DNA from: Vallitalea maricola
Lineage (GTDB): Bacteria; Bacillota; Clostridia; Lachnospirales; Vallitaleaceae
Direction: 5' to 3'
Length of the DNA: 64,000 nt
Assembly: GCF_036985595.1 (NCBI RefSeq)
Contig: NZ_BTPU01000028.1
Location: forward strand, 1-64,000
A program made the translations under genes and the position numbers. Each line of letters starts with the position of its first letter. The first letter of the stretch is position 1. Of this stretch, positions 17,331 to 26,114 are shown piece after piece. The notes below the pieces were generated by a model. That model was not told where the DNA came from, did not search any database, and saw nothing but the letters and a program-made list of their open reading frames with translations.

Positions 17331-18813
17331 AATTTTACGCCTTGAAAATATATCAAAAGCTTTTTCAGGTGTTAGTGTTCTTCGTGACATTAATTTTTCA
17401 ATACAAAAAGGAGAAGTTCATGCGATTTTAGGAGCAAATGGAGCTGGTAAATCCACTTTAATGAAAATTATTAGTGGTGTTCATAAACCCACAGAGGGTA
17501 ATGTTATTTATAAAGGAAAAAGAGTAACTTTTAATAGTCCCATTGAAGCTCAAAATCAAGGTATTGGAATTATATATCAAGAGTTAAGTATAGTAAAGAC
17601 TTTGGATGTTATATCAAATGTTTTTTTAGGTAAAGAGGATGTAAAAAGAGGATTCTTAAATAAAAAAGATATGGAAAAAAAGTATTTTGATATCTGCAAA
17701 GAACTAAAATTTAATATAAAGCCTTATGATAAGGTTTCAAAATTAAGCATATCTCAACAGCAAGTAATAGAAATAATGAAAGTAATCTCTAATGAAGCAG
17801 AAATTATTATAATGGACGAGCCGACAACTTCGTTATCAGAGAGCGAAAAGGATTCTTTATTTGAGACTATCAGACAGTTAAAAGAAAAAGGGAAAACAAT
17901 ACTTTATATATCACATATGTTGGATGAAATATATCGTATTTGTGATAGGATGACTGTAATAAGAGATGGAGAATATATAGGTACGTATATAACAGATAAG
18001 ACTCCAAAAGATACTCTAATATCTTATATGACAGGTATAGATAATATTAATAAAACTGTTAATTCGTCTAAAAAAGATAAAAGTAAAGAAGAAGTTGTCT
18101 TAGAACTTAAAAATATCGTTCGTGATAAAGTTTTAGATAATATTAGTTTCAAACTCCATAAAGGCGAAATATTAGGTATTGGTGGATTAGTTGGAGCAGG
18201 AAGAACTGAACTTACTCAAGTAATATATGGGATAGATGCTTACGATAGTGGTGATATTTACTTAAATAATAAAAAAATTAAAATTAGCTCACCTATAGAT
18301 GCTATAAAAAATGGAATAGGTTTAATTCCAGAAGATAGAAAACATTTAGGACTTATTCTAAAACATGAAGTATATAAAAATTCAACAATTATACAACTTG
18401 ATAAAATGAAAAAGTTTGGATTTTTAAGTAAGAAAAAAGAACAAAACTTTATTGAAAAAGCAATAAAAGATTTATCTATAAAAGTAGAAAGTATTAAAAC
18501 TAAAGCATCTAATTTAAGTGGAGGAAATCAGCAAAAAGTAGTTGTTTCCAAATGGATGGATAAAGATTTGCAGGTATTGATATTTGATGAACCAACAAAG
18601 GGAATTGATGTATCGGCAAAAGAAGATATTTTTAAAATTATGGTAGAGTTTGCAGAGAAAGGTTATGGTATAATATTTATTTCTTCAGATTTAGAAGAAG
18701 TTGAGAGACTTTCAGATAGAGTTTTAATAATGAGAAAAGGCAGGATTGTAAAAGAATTAAGAGGTAAAGATATTACTATCGAACAAATAAATTATCAGAC
18801 ATTAAATGGATAG
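17317..18813 (+). CDS. Ribose/galactose-type sugar ABC importer, ATP-binding protein
   Basis: A 498-residue tandem ATPase of the RbsA/MglA type. The first nucleotide-binding domain has Walker A GANGAGKST (residues 39-47), LSISQQQ and IIMDEPTTSL. The second has the degenerate GLVGAGRTE P-loop, the LSGGNQQK signature and IFDEPTKGID, the usual asymmetry of this subfamily. The start is TTG 17317, overlapping the previous gene by 14 bp, with AAAGGAG about 10 nt upstream. It powers the permease and binding protein encoded next. The substrate is probably a monosaccharide or small glycoside. Confidence 0.93.
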   Translation: MTANEILRLENISKAFSGVSVLRDINFSIQKGEVHAILGANGAGKSTLMKIISGVHKPTEGNVIYKGKRVTFNSPIEAQNQGIGIIYQELSIVKTLDVISNVFLGKEDVKRGFLNKKDMEKKYFDICKELKFNIKPYDKVSKLSISQQQVIEIMKVISNEAEIIIMDEPTTSLSESEKDSLFETIRQLKEKGKTILYISHMLDEIYRICDRMTVIRDGEYIGTYITDKTPKDTLISYMTGIDNINKTVNSSKKDKSKEEVVLELKNIVRDKVLDNISFKLHKGEILGIGGLVGAGRTELTQVIYGIDAYDSGDIYLNNKKIKISSPIDAIKNGIGLIPEDRKHLGLILKHEVYKNSTIIQLDKMKKFGFLSKKKEQNFIEKAIKDLSIKVESIKTKASNLSGGNQQKVVVSKWMDKDLQVLIFDEPTKGIDVSAKEDIFKIMVEFAEKGYGIIFISSDLEEVERLSDRVLIMRKGRIVKELRGKDITIEQINYQTLNG

Positions 18814-18826
18814 GGAGGCATATGAA

Positions 18827-19795
18827 ATGGTGCTAGAAAGAAGTAAAAGTTTCGGTGGGAAAATTAAGAAAATAAATTGGAAACAGTATGGTGTTATTTT
18901 AGGTTTTTTTGTTCTTTGTTTTGCGATTAGCCTAGCAACACCTAAATTTCTAACAGTATCAAATCTATTGAATCTATTAAGACAATCGTCTATTATTGGA
19001 ATTATTGCTGCGGGTATGACTTTTGTAATTATTTCTGGAAACTTTGATATATCGGTAGGAGCTATAGCAGCTTTAAGTGGTGCGTTTTTGATGACATCAC
19101 TTACCAATGGTCATAGTTTAATTCTAAGTATTATTATTGCACTAGTAGTAGGATCTATAGCTGGTGCTGTAAATGGATTTTTAGTATCAAAAATTAATAT
19201 TCCCTCGTTAATTGCTACTATGGGAATGGTAACTATTTGTCGTGGAGTATTATTAGTATATACAGGAGGATATCCAGTATCATATTTAAATGAACAGTTA
19301 ACTAAAATAGGTAATGGATATTTATTAGGTATACCAATTCCAGTAATTATCTTTTTCTCAGCAATTATAATAGGACATATTATCCTTTCAAAGACAAAGT
19401 TTGGAAGACATATTTACGCTGTAGGAGGAAATCAAGAGGCTAGTTTATTATCTGGAATCAATGTGGATTTTTATAAAATCATTGTGTTTGTAATAAATGG
19501 ATTAATGGCTGGATTAGCAGGAATTGTTCTAACAGCCCGTTTAAGTACAGCTACAGCTGTAGCAGGAGAAGGGTATGATTTAGATGCAATAGCTGCTGTA
19601 GTAATTGGAGGAACAAGTGTTACAGGCGGCGAAGGAAATATCCTAAGAACGATAATAGGAGTTTTACTAATGAGTGTTATTAGTAATAGTTTTAACTTAT
19701 TAGGTGTAAATATTCATTTTCAATATATTTTCAAAGGTCTTATTATACTAGTGGCTGTTGGATTTGATAGTTATAGTAAAAAAAGAGAAAAATAG
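18827..19795 (+). CDS. Ribose-type sugar ABC importer, permease
   Basis: A 322-residue membrane protein of the RbsC/BPD_transp_2 family with about 9-10 hydrophobic segments. Conserved stretches include GMTFVIISGNFDISVGA (residues 66-82), which matches the GIDLSVG region of the family, and GRHIYAVGGNQEA before GLMAGLAGI. I chose ATG 18827 because GGGAGG at 18813-18818 is 8 nt upstream; an in-frame ATG at 18806 overlaps the ATPase gene and would have no site. The permease probably works as a homodimer with the double ATPase. Confidence 0.92.
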   Translation: MVLERSKSFGGKIKKINWKQYGVILGFFVLCFAISLATPKFLTVSNLLNLLRQSSIIGIIAAGMTFVIISGNFDISVGAIAALSGAFLMTSLTNGHSLILSIIIALVVGSIAGAVNGFLVSKINIPSLIATMGMVTICRGVLLVYTGGYPVSYLNEQLTKIGNGYLLGIPIPVIIFFSAIIIGHIILSKTKFGRHIYAVGGNQEASLLSGINVDFYKIIVFVINGLMAGLAGIVLTARLSTATAVAGEGYDLDAIAAVVIGGTSVTGGEGNILRTIIGVLLMSVISNSFNLLGVNIHFQYIFKGLIILVAVGFDSYSKKREK

Positions 19796-19858
19796 TTATG
19801 ATCATTATATTTTTAATAATTAATGATATAAAAATTTAAATTTTAGGAGGATAAGAAT

Positions 19859-20896
19859 ATGAAAAGATTATTAAAATCTATGTTAAGTATTATGATTGTA
19901 TTAACAGTTATTTTTACCAATGTTGGTTGTTCTCAGAACAAAGCTCCAGAAAAAGAAAATAATGTACAAGATTCAAAGGAAAATGCAAAAGAAGACACTA
20001 AAGATAAAGAAACAATAACAGAAGATGAACAAAAAACAATTGCAGTATTAATTCCTGGACCAGTTGGTTATTTTGTAGCTGTTAGAAAAGGAATCGACGA
20101 AGCAGCTGAAGAGTTAGGTGTAAAAGTTGAATATGCTGATGCTGGATGGGATGCTTCAAAACAATTATCACAGGTAGAAGACTTTATTACTAAAGGTGTT
20201 GATATGATTGCAATATGTGCTGCAGATGCAGTGGCGGTTGTACCAACTATTCAACTTGCTAATGATGCAAAAGTACCTATTATGGCATTTACTAATGCTA
20301 TAGGAACTAACCCTACAGGTGAATACGAAGGATTAGTTACTTATGTAGGACAAAATGAAATACATACAGGAGCTGTCTGTGGTGAAATTGCTAAGAAATT
20401 GTTAGGAGAACAAGGCGGTAAAATTGTTATGATTGAAGGTAGCCCTGGAACATCTCCACAAAGAAATAGAAGAGAAGGTTTTGTTAATGCAATAGATTCA
20501 CAAGAAAATATGGATGTTGTATATACACAAACAAGTAATTGGGAAAAAGAGAAAGCTATGAAAATCGTAGAAGATTTAATACAAAAAAATCAAGAGATGG
20601 ATTTAATTTTCTGCCAAGATGATAATTCGGCAATAGGAGCTGGAAAGGCACTAGAAGAGGCAGGCATGAAAGATGATATATTTGTAATCGGATTAGGTGG
20701 AAGTATTGACGGATTACAAGCTGTTAAAGATGGTTTATTAGATGGAACAACATATATGTCAGCAACAGAAGAAGGGTATAAAACTATTGAAACAGCTGTA
20801 AAATATCTTAACGGAGAAGAAGTGGAAAAAGTTACTCAAATGATTCAAGTGGAAGTTAATAAAGATAATGTAGATGAATTTGAGGGAGAATGGTAA
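19859..20896 (+). CDS. Sugar ABC importer, substrate-binding lipoprotein
   Basis: A 345-residue lipoprotein. The signal peptide ends in a lipobox TNVGC with the lipidated Cys24, followed by a charged linker of about 30 residues (many E, K, D, N), then a periplasmic-binding-protein type I fold (residues about 58-345) of the RbsB family. It should capture the substrate outside the membrane for the neighbouring permease. AGGAGG lies 7 nt before ATG. Binding-pocket residues alone do not reveal the sugar. Last gene of the operon; a terminator follows at 21000. Confidence 0.92.
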   Translation: MKRLLKSMLSIMIVLTVIFTNVGCSQNKAPEKENNVQDSKENAKEDTKDKETITEDEQKTIAVLIPGPVGYFVAVRKGIDEAAEELGVKVEYADAGWDASKQLSQVEDFITKGVDMIAICAADAVAVVPTIQLANDAKVPIMAFTNAIGTNPTGEYEGLVTYVGQNEIHTGAVCGEIAKKLLGEQGGKIVMIEGSPGTSPQRNRREGFVNAIDSQENMDVVYTQTSNWEKEKAMKIVEDLIQKNQEMDLIFCQDDNSAIGAGKALEEAGMKDDIFVIGLGGSIDGLQAVKDGLLDGTTYMSATEEGYKTIETAVKYLNGEEVEKVTQMIQVEVNKDNVDEFEGEW

Positions 20897-20999
20897 ATAG
20901 GAACGAAGGAATTAAATAAGTCATTTTACAATACTGTAATATTATCAAGGGGCTGTCTCACTGAAACTTTAATACGATAAGTCTCTAATTACAAAAGCA

Positions 21000-21050
21000 A
21001 GTGAACTACCTAAGTTCTTTTATATATTCATAGGTGGTTCACTATTTTTG
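21000..21050 (+). terminator. Terminator of the sugar ABC operon
   Basis: AGTGAACTACCTA (21000-21012) pairs with TAGGTGGTTCACT (21031-21043) with one G-T pair, followed by ATTTTTG. The remaining 20897-21165 has no gene. Confidence 0.8.
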
Positions 21051-21165
21051 TATCATAATTAAAGATTCGAAGAATCATTGTGTGATCTTTTACTAAATTA
21101 GATTATCTATGCTGTTTTTAATGGGACTGTGAAGTATTACAAGCATAGTTGAAAAGTATAAATAC

Positions 21166-21194
21166 TTGCAATTATTACACATAAGGTATATTAT
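21166..21194 (+). promoter_or_regulatory. Promoter before the propeller-like lipoprotein gene
   Basis: TTGCAA (21166-21171), 17-nt spacer, TATTAT (21189-21194), about 40 nt before the start codon. Confidence 0.6.
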
Positions 21195-21233
21195 GGAAGT
21201 GTTTAATACATAATTAAGTGCGGGGGATGATAA

Positions 21234-23240
21234 ATGGATTATAGATACATAAAATGTACTATCATAATAGGTTTAATAGTATTATTAGTTGGTTGTAATA
21301 AAGCTCAGAATCAGAAAAAAAGTTTTAAGATATCAGCTATTGAAACTATCAGTAAAAATGAAAACACTAAAATAAGAGATAATAAAAATAATCATAAACA
21401 AAAACAGTTATACAATACGTCTATAACTAAGAAATACGCAAATCTATCAGATGAAAATATGAATTATGAAGATTGGTGGTTATATACTGAATATGAAAAA
21501 GAAAATAAACCTTATATATATAGGTTCAATATAAAGACTGGTAATAAAGTAAGAGTGTGTCAAGGTAAAATAGTTGAGAAAACCCTTATGAGTGATAAGG
21601 TGCATTATATTAATGAAACAGGTATTAAGTTGCTGCATAACAATCAATATATTAATTTACTCAACAGACACATAGACCAATATGAAAAAATTGAAAATGG
21701 TTATGTCTATATAGCATCAAATGCCATCTATTATTTTAATACTAATACCAATACCGAAAGTATTCTTACTACCTTTAAGGATTCAATGGCTGATGGAACA
21801 CTATCGGCTGCTTCTAATAACAATCATATTATGTACTCTATAAAGATAGATGACAGGATTCAATTAAATACCTATAATATTAGGAATAATGAAAATAAAA
21901 TTATATTACAAGACCAAGTTTGTAGTAATATAATGAGTATAGGAGATAAATTTTTTCTATATAACGAATCAAATAAAAAAATAATGGTTTATGATAATGA
22001 TGAGTTGAAAGAATCATTGAGAGCTTATCCAAGTCAAAATAAAATATCATATTATAATGATAAGATATATTACGTAAGTGATAAGTTATATATTCTTGAT
22101 ACTAATGATTACTCAATAAAAACAGTCAATACATATTCCAGTGAAAACACTTTATTGGAAATCAAAGATGGTAAAGTTTACTTTTATGGTAACCAGCTTA
22201 TGATATATTACATAGATCAAGATAGATTAGTTAATAAAAATATATATCTGGACACAAGTAATGAAATAGATATCGTAGAAGATATGATATATGAAATTAA
22301 CCGTAACAAGGGTTATATAAGCAAAAGCGATTTTGAAGGTAGAACAGTCAATAATTATAATCTAGAATATTTTTCAGATTATTTTATAGGTGACAACTGT
22401 ATTTATTTATTTGATGATAAGGGAATCATTAGTAAGATAAATAAACATACCCTTGCTCATATTGAAACTACTAGAAAATATGATAATTCTTATATATATC
22501 AAGTTAAAAATAAAAAAGATAATAATGTATTCAGAGTAGAAAATTATAATGCATTGGTTCATCTTAATGAAAATACTTATTATCCTAGCAGCTCACATAG
22601 ATTAATAAGTCTACAATCCAATAAAAAGGCATTAGAAGAACTTAACTTAAGTAATAGTGACTGGTATGATTATAATGATAAATTTATAGTATATGTTGAT
22701 GAAACGGGAATTCTACATTATTACAATAGATACACAAAAGAGAAAAAAAGTCTAAAAACTAGCAATATCAATAATTTAAGAATTATAAACAATAGTATAT
22801 TCTATTACTCAATAGACGATAGAACACTATATTGCTATAAGAATAATAGACACAAAAAGGTAGTTGAAGGTAATATAAAAGAATATGAGGTAGTAGGTAA
22901 TAAAATATATTATGTGGACAAGTATTTATATAGAATTAATATTGATGGTACTGACAAAGAGAAGATTAATGATTCTTCTACTGAATTATTAATTGGCATC
23001 AATAATGAATTATTCTATATGGATAATGAAGATAGGAATGCTTTATACAGAATTAATAATAATAATGGTTCAAGTGAATTGATTGATACAATTTTAACTG
23101 CTGATATAAAGGATTATTTTACTGATGGAGAAAAATTATATCTCTATTATAATGATAAAGATAATCATGTTATACAATCACTTAATATAAATAATCTGGA
23201 GTTCGAGAGACTATATGTTAAAGGAAGTAGAAGAAAATAG
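21234..23240 (+). CDS. Large surface lipoprotein with propeller-like repeats (DUF5050-like)
   Basis: A 668-residue predicted lipoprotein: hydrophobic segment, then lipobox LLVGC with Cys21. After a polar linker (to about residue 75) the protein consists of many short beta repeats with the pattern of aromatic-rich strands such as YIYRFN, KIYYV, LYRIN and GELFYMDN. This recurring strand-turn pattern is typical of DUF5050-type beta-propellers found in clostridial surface proteins. No catalytic motif is seen. It has its own promoter and ribosome binding site GCGGGGGATG. Followed by a cupin gene after 38 bp. Function unknown; probably binding or sensing at the cell surface. Confidence 0.72.
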   Translation: MDYRYIKCTIIIGLIVLLVGCNKAQNQKKSFKISAIETISKNENTKIRDNKNNHKQKQLYNTSITKKYANLSDENMNYEDWWLYTEYEKENKPYIYRFNIKTGNKVRVCQGKIVEKTLMSDKVHYINETGIKLLHNNQYINLLNRHIDQYEKIENGYVYIASNAIYYFNTNTNTESILTTFKDSMADGTLSAASNNNHIMYSIKIDDRIQLNTYNIRNNENKIILQDQVCSNIMSIGDKFFLYNESNKKIMVYDNDELKESLRAYPSQNKISYYNDKIYYVSDKLYILDTNDYSIKTVNTYSSENTLLEIKDGKVYFYGNQLMIYYIDQDRLVNKNIYLDTSNEIDIVEDMIYEINRNKGYISKSDFEGRTVNNYNLEYFSDYFIGDNCIYLFDDKGIISKINKHTLAHIETTRKYDNSYIYQVKNKKDNNVFRVENYNALVHLNENTYYPSSSHRLISLQSNKKALEELNLSNSDWYDYNDKFIVYVDETGILHYYNRYTKEKKSLKTSNINNLRIINNSIFYYSIDDRTLYCYKNNRHKKVVEGNIKEYEVVGNKIYYVDKYLYRINIDGTDKEKINDSSTELLIGINNELFYMDNEDRNALYRINNNNGSSELIDTILTADIKDYFTDGEKLYLYYNDKDNHVIQSLNINNLEFERLYVKGSRRK

Positions 23241-23278
23241 GAATGTATAATATTACTAATGGGAAGGAGTAGTAGGTT

Positions 23279-23770
23279 ATGTATACCCCTGAGTATTTTA
23301 TTGAAAAATTACAATTGGCTCCACATATAGAAGGTGGATATTACAGAGAGATATATAATGATAAATCTCATAAAACAGGTATTGAGGATTATGATGGTAA
23401 AAGGTCTTTGTCAACAACTATTTATTACCTCCTAAAACTAGGACAGGTTTCCAAATTCCATAAATTAAAATCTGACGAAATATGGTTTTATCATTATGGT
23501 TCACCCCTGACGATACATATGATTGATATAGAAGGAAAATATAGTAAAGTAGTATTAGGATTAAATATAGAAAAAGGAGAATTACCACAGCTGATTGTAA
23601 CTGCGAATACTATTTTTGGTGCTGAAGTTGTTGAAGGAGGGACTTTTACATTAGTTAGTTGTATGGTTTCTCCAGGGTTCGACTTCAAAGACTTTCGAAT
23701 GTATTCCAGTGATGAATTGATTAATGAATATCCAGAACATAAAGAAATAATATATAAACTCAATGGATGA
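23279..23770 (+). CDS. DUF985 cupin-superfamily protein
   Basis: A 163-residue single-domain cupin. The family pattern is clear: LAPHIEGGYYREIY (residues 13-26), STTIYYLL, SKFHKLKSDEIWFYHYG, which supplies the putative metal ligands His and Glu, and VEGGTFTLVSCMVSPGFDFKDFRMYS at the end. Family length is normal. GGGAAGGAG lies before the ATG. The biochemical role of DUF985 proteins is unclear; epimerase-like or sugar-binding functions have been proposed from the fold. The hairpin at 23837-23880 ends the transcript. Confidence 0.88.
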   Translation: MYTPEYFIEKLQLAPHIEGGYYREIYNDKSHKTGIEDYDGKRSLSTTIYYLLKLGQVSKFHKLKSDEIWFYHYGSPLTIHMIDIEGKYSKVVLGLNIEKGELPQLIVTANTIFGAEVVEGGTFTLVSCMVSPGFDFKDFRMYSSDELINEYPEHKEIIYKLNG

Positions 23771-23836
23771 ATAAAATCTACTTATATTTAGGTTTTATTC
23801 GGATTGTAAATAAATGTCTGTAAATACTATTTATAG

Positions 23837-23880
23837 AATAGCTTCCTATGATAAAAATAAAATCATAGGAGGCTATTTTA
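23837..23880 (+). terminator. Terminator after the cupin gene
   Basis: ATAGCTTCCTATGAT (23838-23852) pairs with ATCATAGGAGGCTAT (23862-23876), followed by TTTT. From 23881 to 24109 there is no gene; a 10-bp inverted repeat (TAGAGATAAT / ATTATCTCTA, about 24014-24055) precedes the next gene and may be regulatory. Confidence 0.8.
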
Positions 23881-24109
23881 ATTATCTTCTAAAATAAAAA
23901 AGGTTATTAAATAATAATTTAATATATTTTTTTGTAAATGTCGTGGTAATGTCATGTTATATGGTGTTAATATTATATCAAGCCAATAACAAATAAGGCT
24001 TAACGTACGTATTAGAGATAATATATAAAATATATGCAATAATAAATTATCTCTATGAAAATGTAGTCGCGGTTACAAAATAAATTATAATACGAAAGGA
24101 AGTAATAAA

Positions 24110-25144
24110 ATGTCAATTGAAGGATTTATTATGGGTAATAGTACATTTGTAGGAACAGATTCAGGAGTAAGCGGTCCAAATGAAGATGGTGGTAATACAG
24201 CTTTTGGACATAGAACTTTATATGAAACTTATGAAGGTAATTACAACACTGCTGTTGGTTGTGAAGCTTTAACCAACAATTATGATGGTAAGAGTAATAC
24301 TGCTGTAGGTTATCAAGCTTTAACTAATAATTATGATGGTGATTATAATGTTGCTGTAGGATATAAATGCCTTGAAAATAATAGTAGTGGTAACTGGAAT
24401 ACTGCTATAGGTAATCGTACTTTATATAAAAACACTACTGGTATTAATAATATTGGTATAGGTTATTTGGCTTTAGTAAATAATGAAGAAGGTAGAGAAA
24501 ATATCGCATTAGGTCGTAGTGCATTAAGTAGTAACAAGCATGATTATAATATAGCTATAGGAACTCAAGCATTACTTACAAATACTGGTAATCATAATAC
24601 CGCTGTAGGTCATAGAGCTTTACTCACTACTAGATATAATAATTGTTCTGGAATTGGTTATAATTCAAGCGTTAAAGGAGATAATCAAATACAATTAGGT
24701 AATAGTGACACAACAACATATGCTTATGGTAGTGTACAGAATCGTTCTGATAAACGAGATAAAACAGATATACAAGATACAAAATTAGGCTTAGATTTTA
24801 TAATGGGATTAAAACCTGTAGAATTCAGATGGGATTATCGGGAAGATTATATTGAAGAAACTACTAACGAAGATGGTTATACTGATTTAAAAGAAATTCC
24901 TAAAGATGGTTCCAAAAAAAGAAAAAGATTACATCAAGGTTTTATAGCACAAGAGGTAAAAGCTTTGATGGATAGCTTAGGAGTTGATTTTGCAGGATAT
25001 CAAGATCACAAAGTTAAAGGTGGAGAAGATGTGCTTACTCTAGGATACACAGAATTTATTCCACCACTTGTTAAGGCTATTCACGAGCAACAAAATACTA
25101 TATTAAAATTACAGAAGAAGGTTGAAATGCTACAGAATAAATAA
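24110..25144 (+). CDS. Fibre-like protein with S74 self-cleaving chaperone domain
   Basis: A 344-residue protein. Residues 28-190 are about ten imperfect repeats of 12-20 residues with the core NTAVG.(Q/R)AL, such as NTAVGCEAL, NTAVGYQAL and NIAIGTQAL. This is the pattern of beta-helical trimeric fibres and YadA-like heads. Residues 211-344 are an endosialidase-type intramolecular chaperone (peptidase S74): the Ser213/Lys218 pair of the SDKRDK motif, LDFIMGLKPVEFRW, HQGFIAQEVK and a C-terminal coiled coil that trimerises. Family members cut themselves before the conserved Ser after guiding trimer folding. They are usually phage tail spikes, but no phage gene is near. No signal peptide is seen. 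Ribosome binding site is GGAAG. Confidence 0.85.
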   Translation: MSIEGFIMGNSTFVGTDSGVSGPNEDGGNTAFGHRTLYETYEGNYNTAVGCEALTNNYDGKSNTAVGYQALTNNYDGDYNVAVGYKCLENNSSGNWNTAIGNRTLYKNTTGINNIGIGYLALVNNEEGRENIALGRSALSSNKHDYNIAIGTQALLTNTGNHNTAVGHRALLTTRYNNCSGIGYNSSVKGDNQIQLGNSDTTTYAYGSVQNRSDKRDKTDIQDTKLGLDFIMGLKPVEFRWDYREDYIEETTNEDGYTDLKEIPKDGSKKRKRLHQGFIAQEVKALMDSLGVDFAGYQDHKVKGGEDVLTLGYTEFIPPLVKAIHEQQNTILKLQKKVEMLQNK

Positions 25145-25195
25145 AACATAATCAATTATAACCTTAGTATTTTGAATCATTCCTTGAAAAGTTAT

Positions 25196-25236
25196 AAAAG
25201 TTGGAATGCCAAGATAATGACATTCCGACTTTTATT
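25196..25236. terminator. Bidirectional terminator between convergent genes
   Basis: AAAAGTTGGAATG (25196-25208) pairs with CATTCCGACTTTT (25221-25233) with one G-T pair. A-run and T-run flank the stem, so it can serve both the fibre gene and the flavin reductase gene. Confidence 0.82.
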
Positions 25237-25285
25237 ATATAGTGTAAGTTCATTTATCATAAAAAGCTAATTTACAGAGATAACT

Positions 25286-25876
25286 TTACTTTCTTGATCT
25301 TTTGTTTTTAGTGGATTTCTTTGCTACAGAATATCCAAAAGTACCTAATTTTTTACCTAGTCCAAAATAAGTACCATGTGAATAACATATGGGATTAGAT
25401 TTATCAAGATGGAATTTATTGTTATTGTCTAGATATTTTTCATCTGCATTAACTGCAACCACTTCTGCCATAAACATATCATGAGAACCAAGTTTTATTA
25501 TTTCTTTGACTTTACACTCAATGTTCACAGGACTTTCTGCTATTAAAGGTGCTTCAACTTCTCTAGCTTTCTCGATTGTCAGATTCATTTCTTTGAATTT
25601 ATCAATATCTCTACCTGATTTAACTCCACAGTAGTCAACAGCCCTTACTAATTTTTCACAACTTAAATTAATAACGAATTCTTTTGTTTCTTCTATGATA
25701 TTATATGAATGTCTACTAGGACGAACAGAGATATATGTCATGGGTGGGTTGGTACAAATCGTTCCTGTCCATGCAATAGTAATTATATTGTAATTATCTT
25801 TACAATTTCCACATGTGACTAATACAGCTGGCAAAGGATATATCATATTACCAGGCTTCCAATTTATCTTTGACAT
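25286..25876 (-). CDS. Flavin reductase family protein
   Basis: A 196-residue FMN-binding split-barrel protein of the flavin reductase/flavoredoxin family. The conserved stretch NIITIAWTGTICTNPPMTYISVRPSR (residues about 30-55; typical T..W....C.PP......R pattern) binds FMN, and residues FVINLSCEKLVRAVDYCGVKSGRDIDKF match the following helix region. Family members reduce flavins with NAD(P)H or act as small electron carriers in anaerobes. AAGGAGGG on the minus strand lies just before ATG 25876. The C-terminus ends in a basic tail rich in K and R. Single-gene unit. Confidence 0.9.
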   Translation of the reverse strand: MSKINWKPGNMIYPLPAVLVTCGNCKDNYNIITIAWTGTICTNPPMTYISVRPSRHSYNIIEETKEFVINLSCEKLVRAVDYCGVKSGRDIDKFKEMNLTIEKAREVEAPLIAESPVNIECKVKEIIKLGSHDMFMAEVVAVNADEKYLDNNNKFHLDKSNPICYSHGTYFGLGKKLGTFGYSVAKKSTKNKRSRK

Positions 25877-26049
25877 TATTACCCTCCTTGCATTATTTTG
25901 TCGAAATATAAGTTTTGTAAATAAACTACTTAATATTATTATATATATATATTAAAAAAAATCAATTACTAATAACAATTATATATAGTAATAAGCTTAA
26001 ACAACTATATTATATAATTATTATATATCAATCAATTAAATAGAAATCA

Positions 26050-26078
26050 TTGACAATTTTTACAAAAAAGTGTAATAT
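26050..26078 (+). promoter_or_regulatory. Promoter of the first chemoreceptor gene
   Basis: TTGACA (26050-26055), 17-nt spacer, TAATAT (26073-26078). The preceding 25890-26049 is very AT-rich without genes. Confidence 0.65.
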
Positions 26079-26114
26079 TTTAATTGTTATTTACTAGAAA
26101 GGGGCTGATTTATT

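Noticed and set aside
20941..21050. Insertion sequence end suggested by GGGGCTGTCTCA
   Set aside because: No transposase or matching inverted end was found; the hairpin is adequately explained as a terminator.
24110..25144. Prophage region around the fibre protein
   Set aside because: No capsid, terminase, portal, integrase or lysis gene is nearby; neighbours are ordinary metabolic genes.
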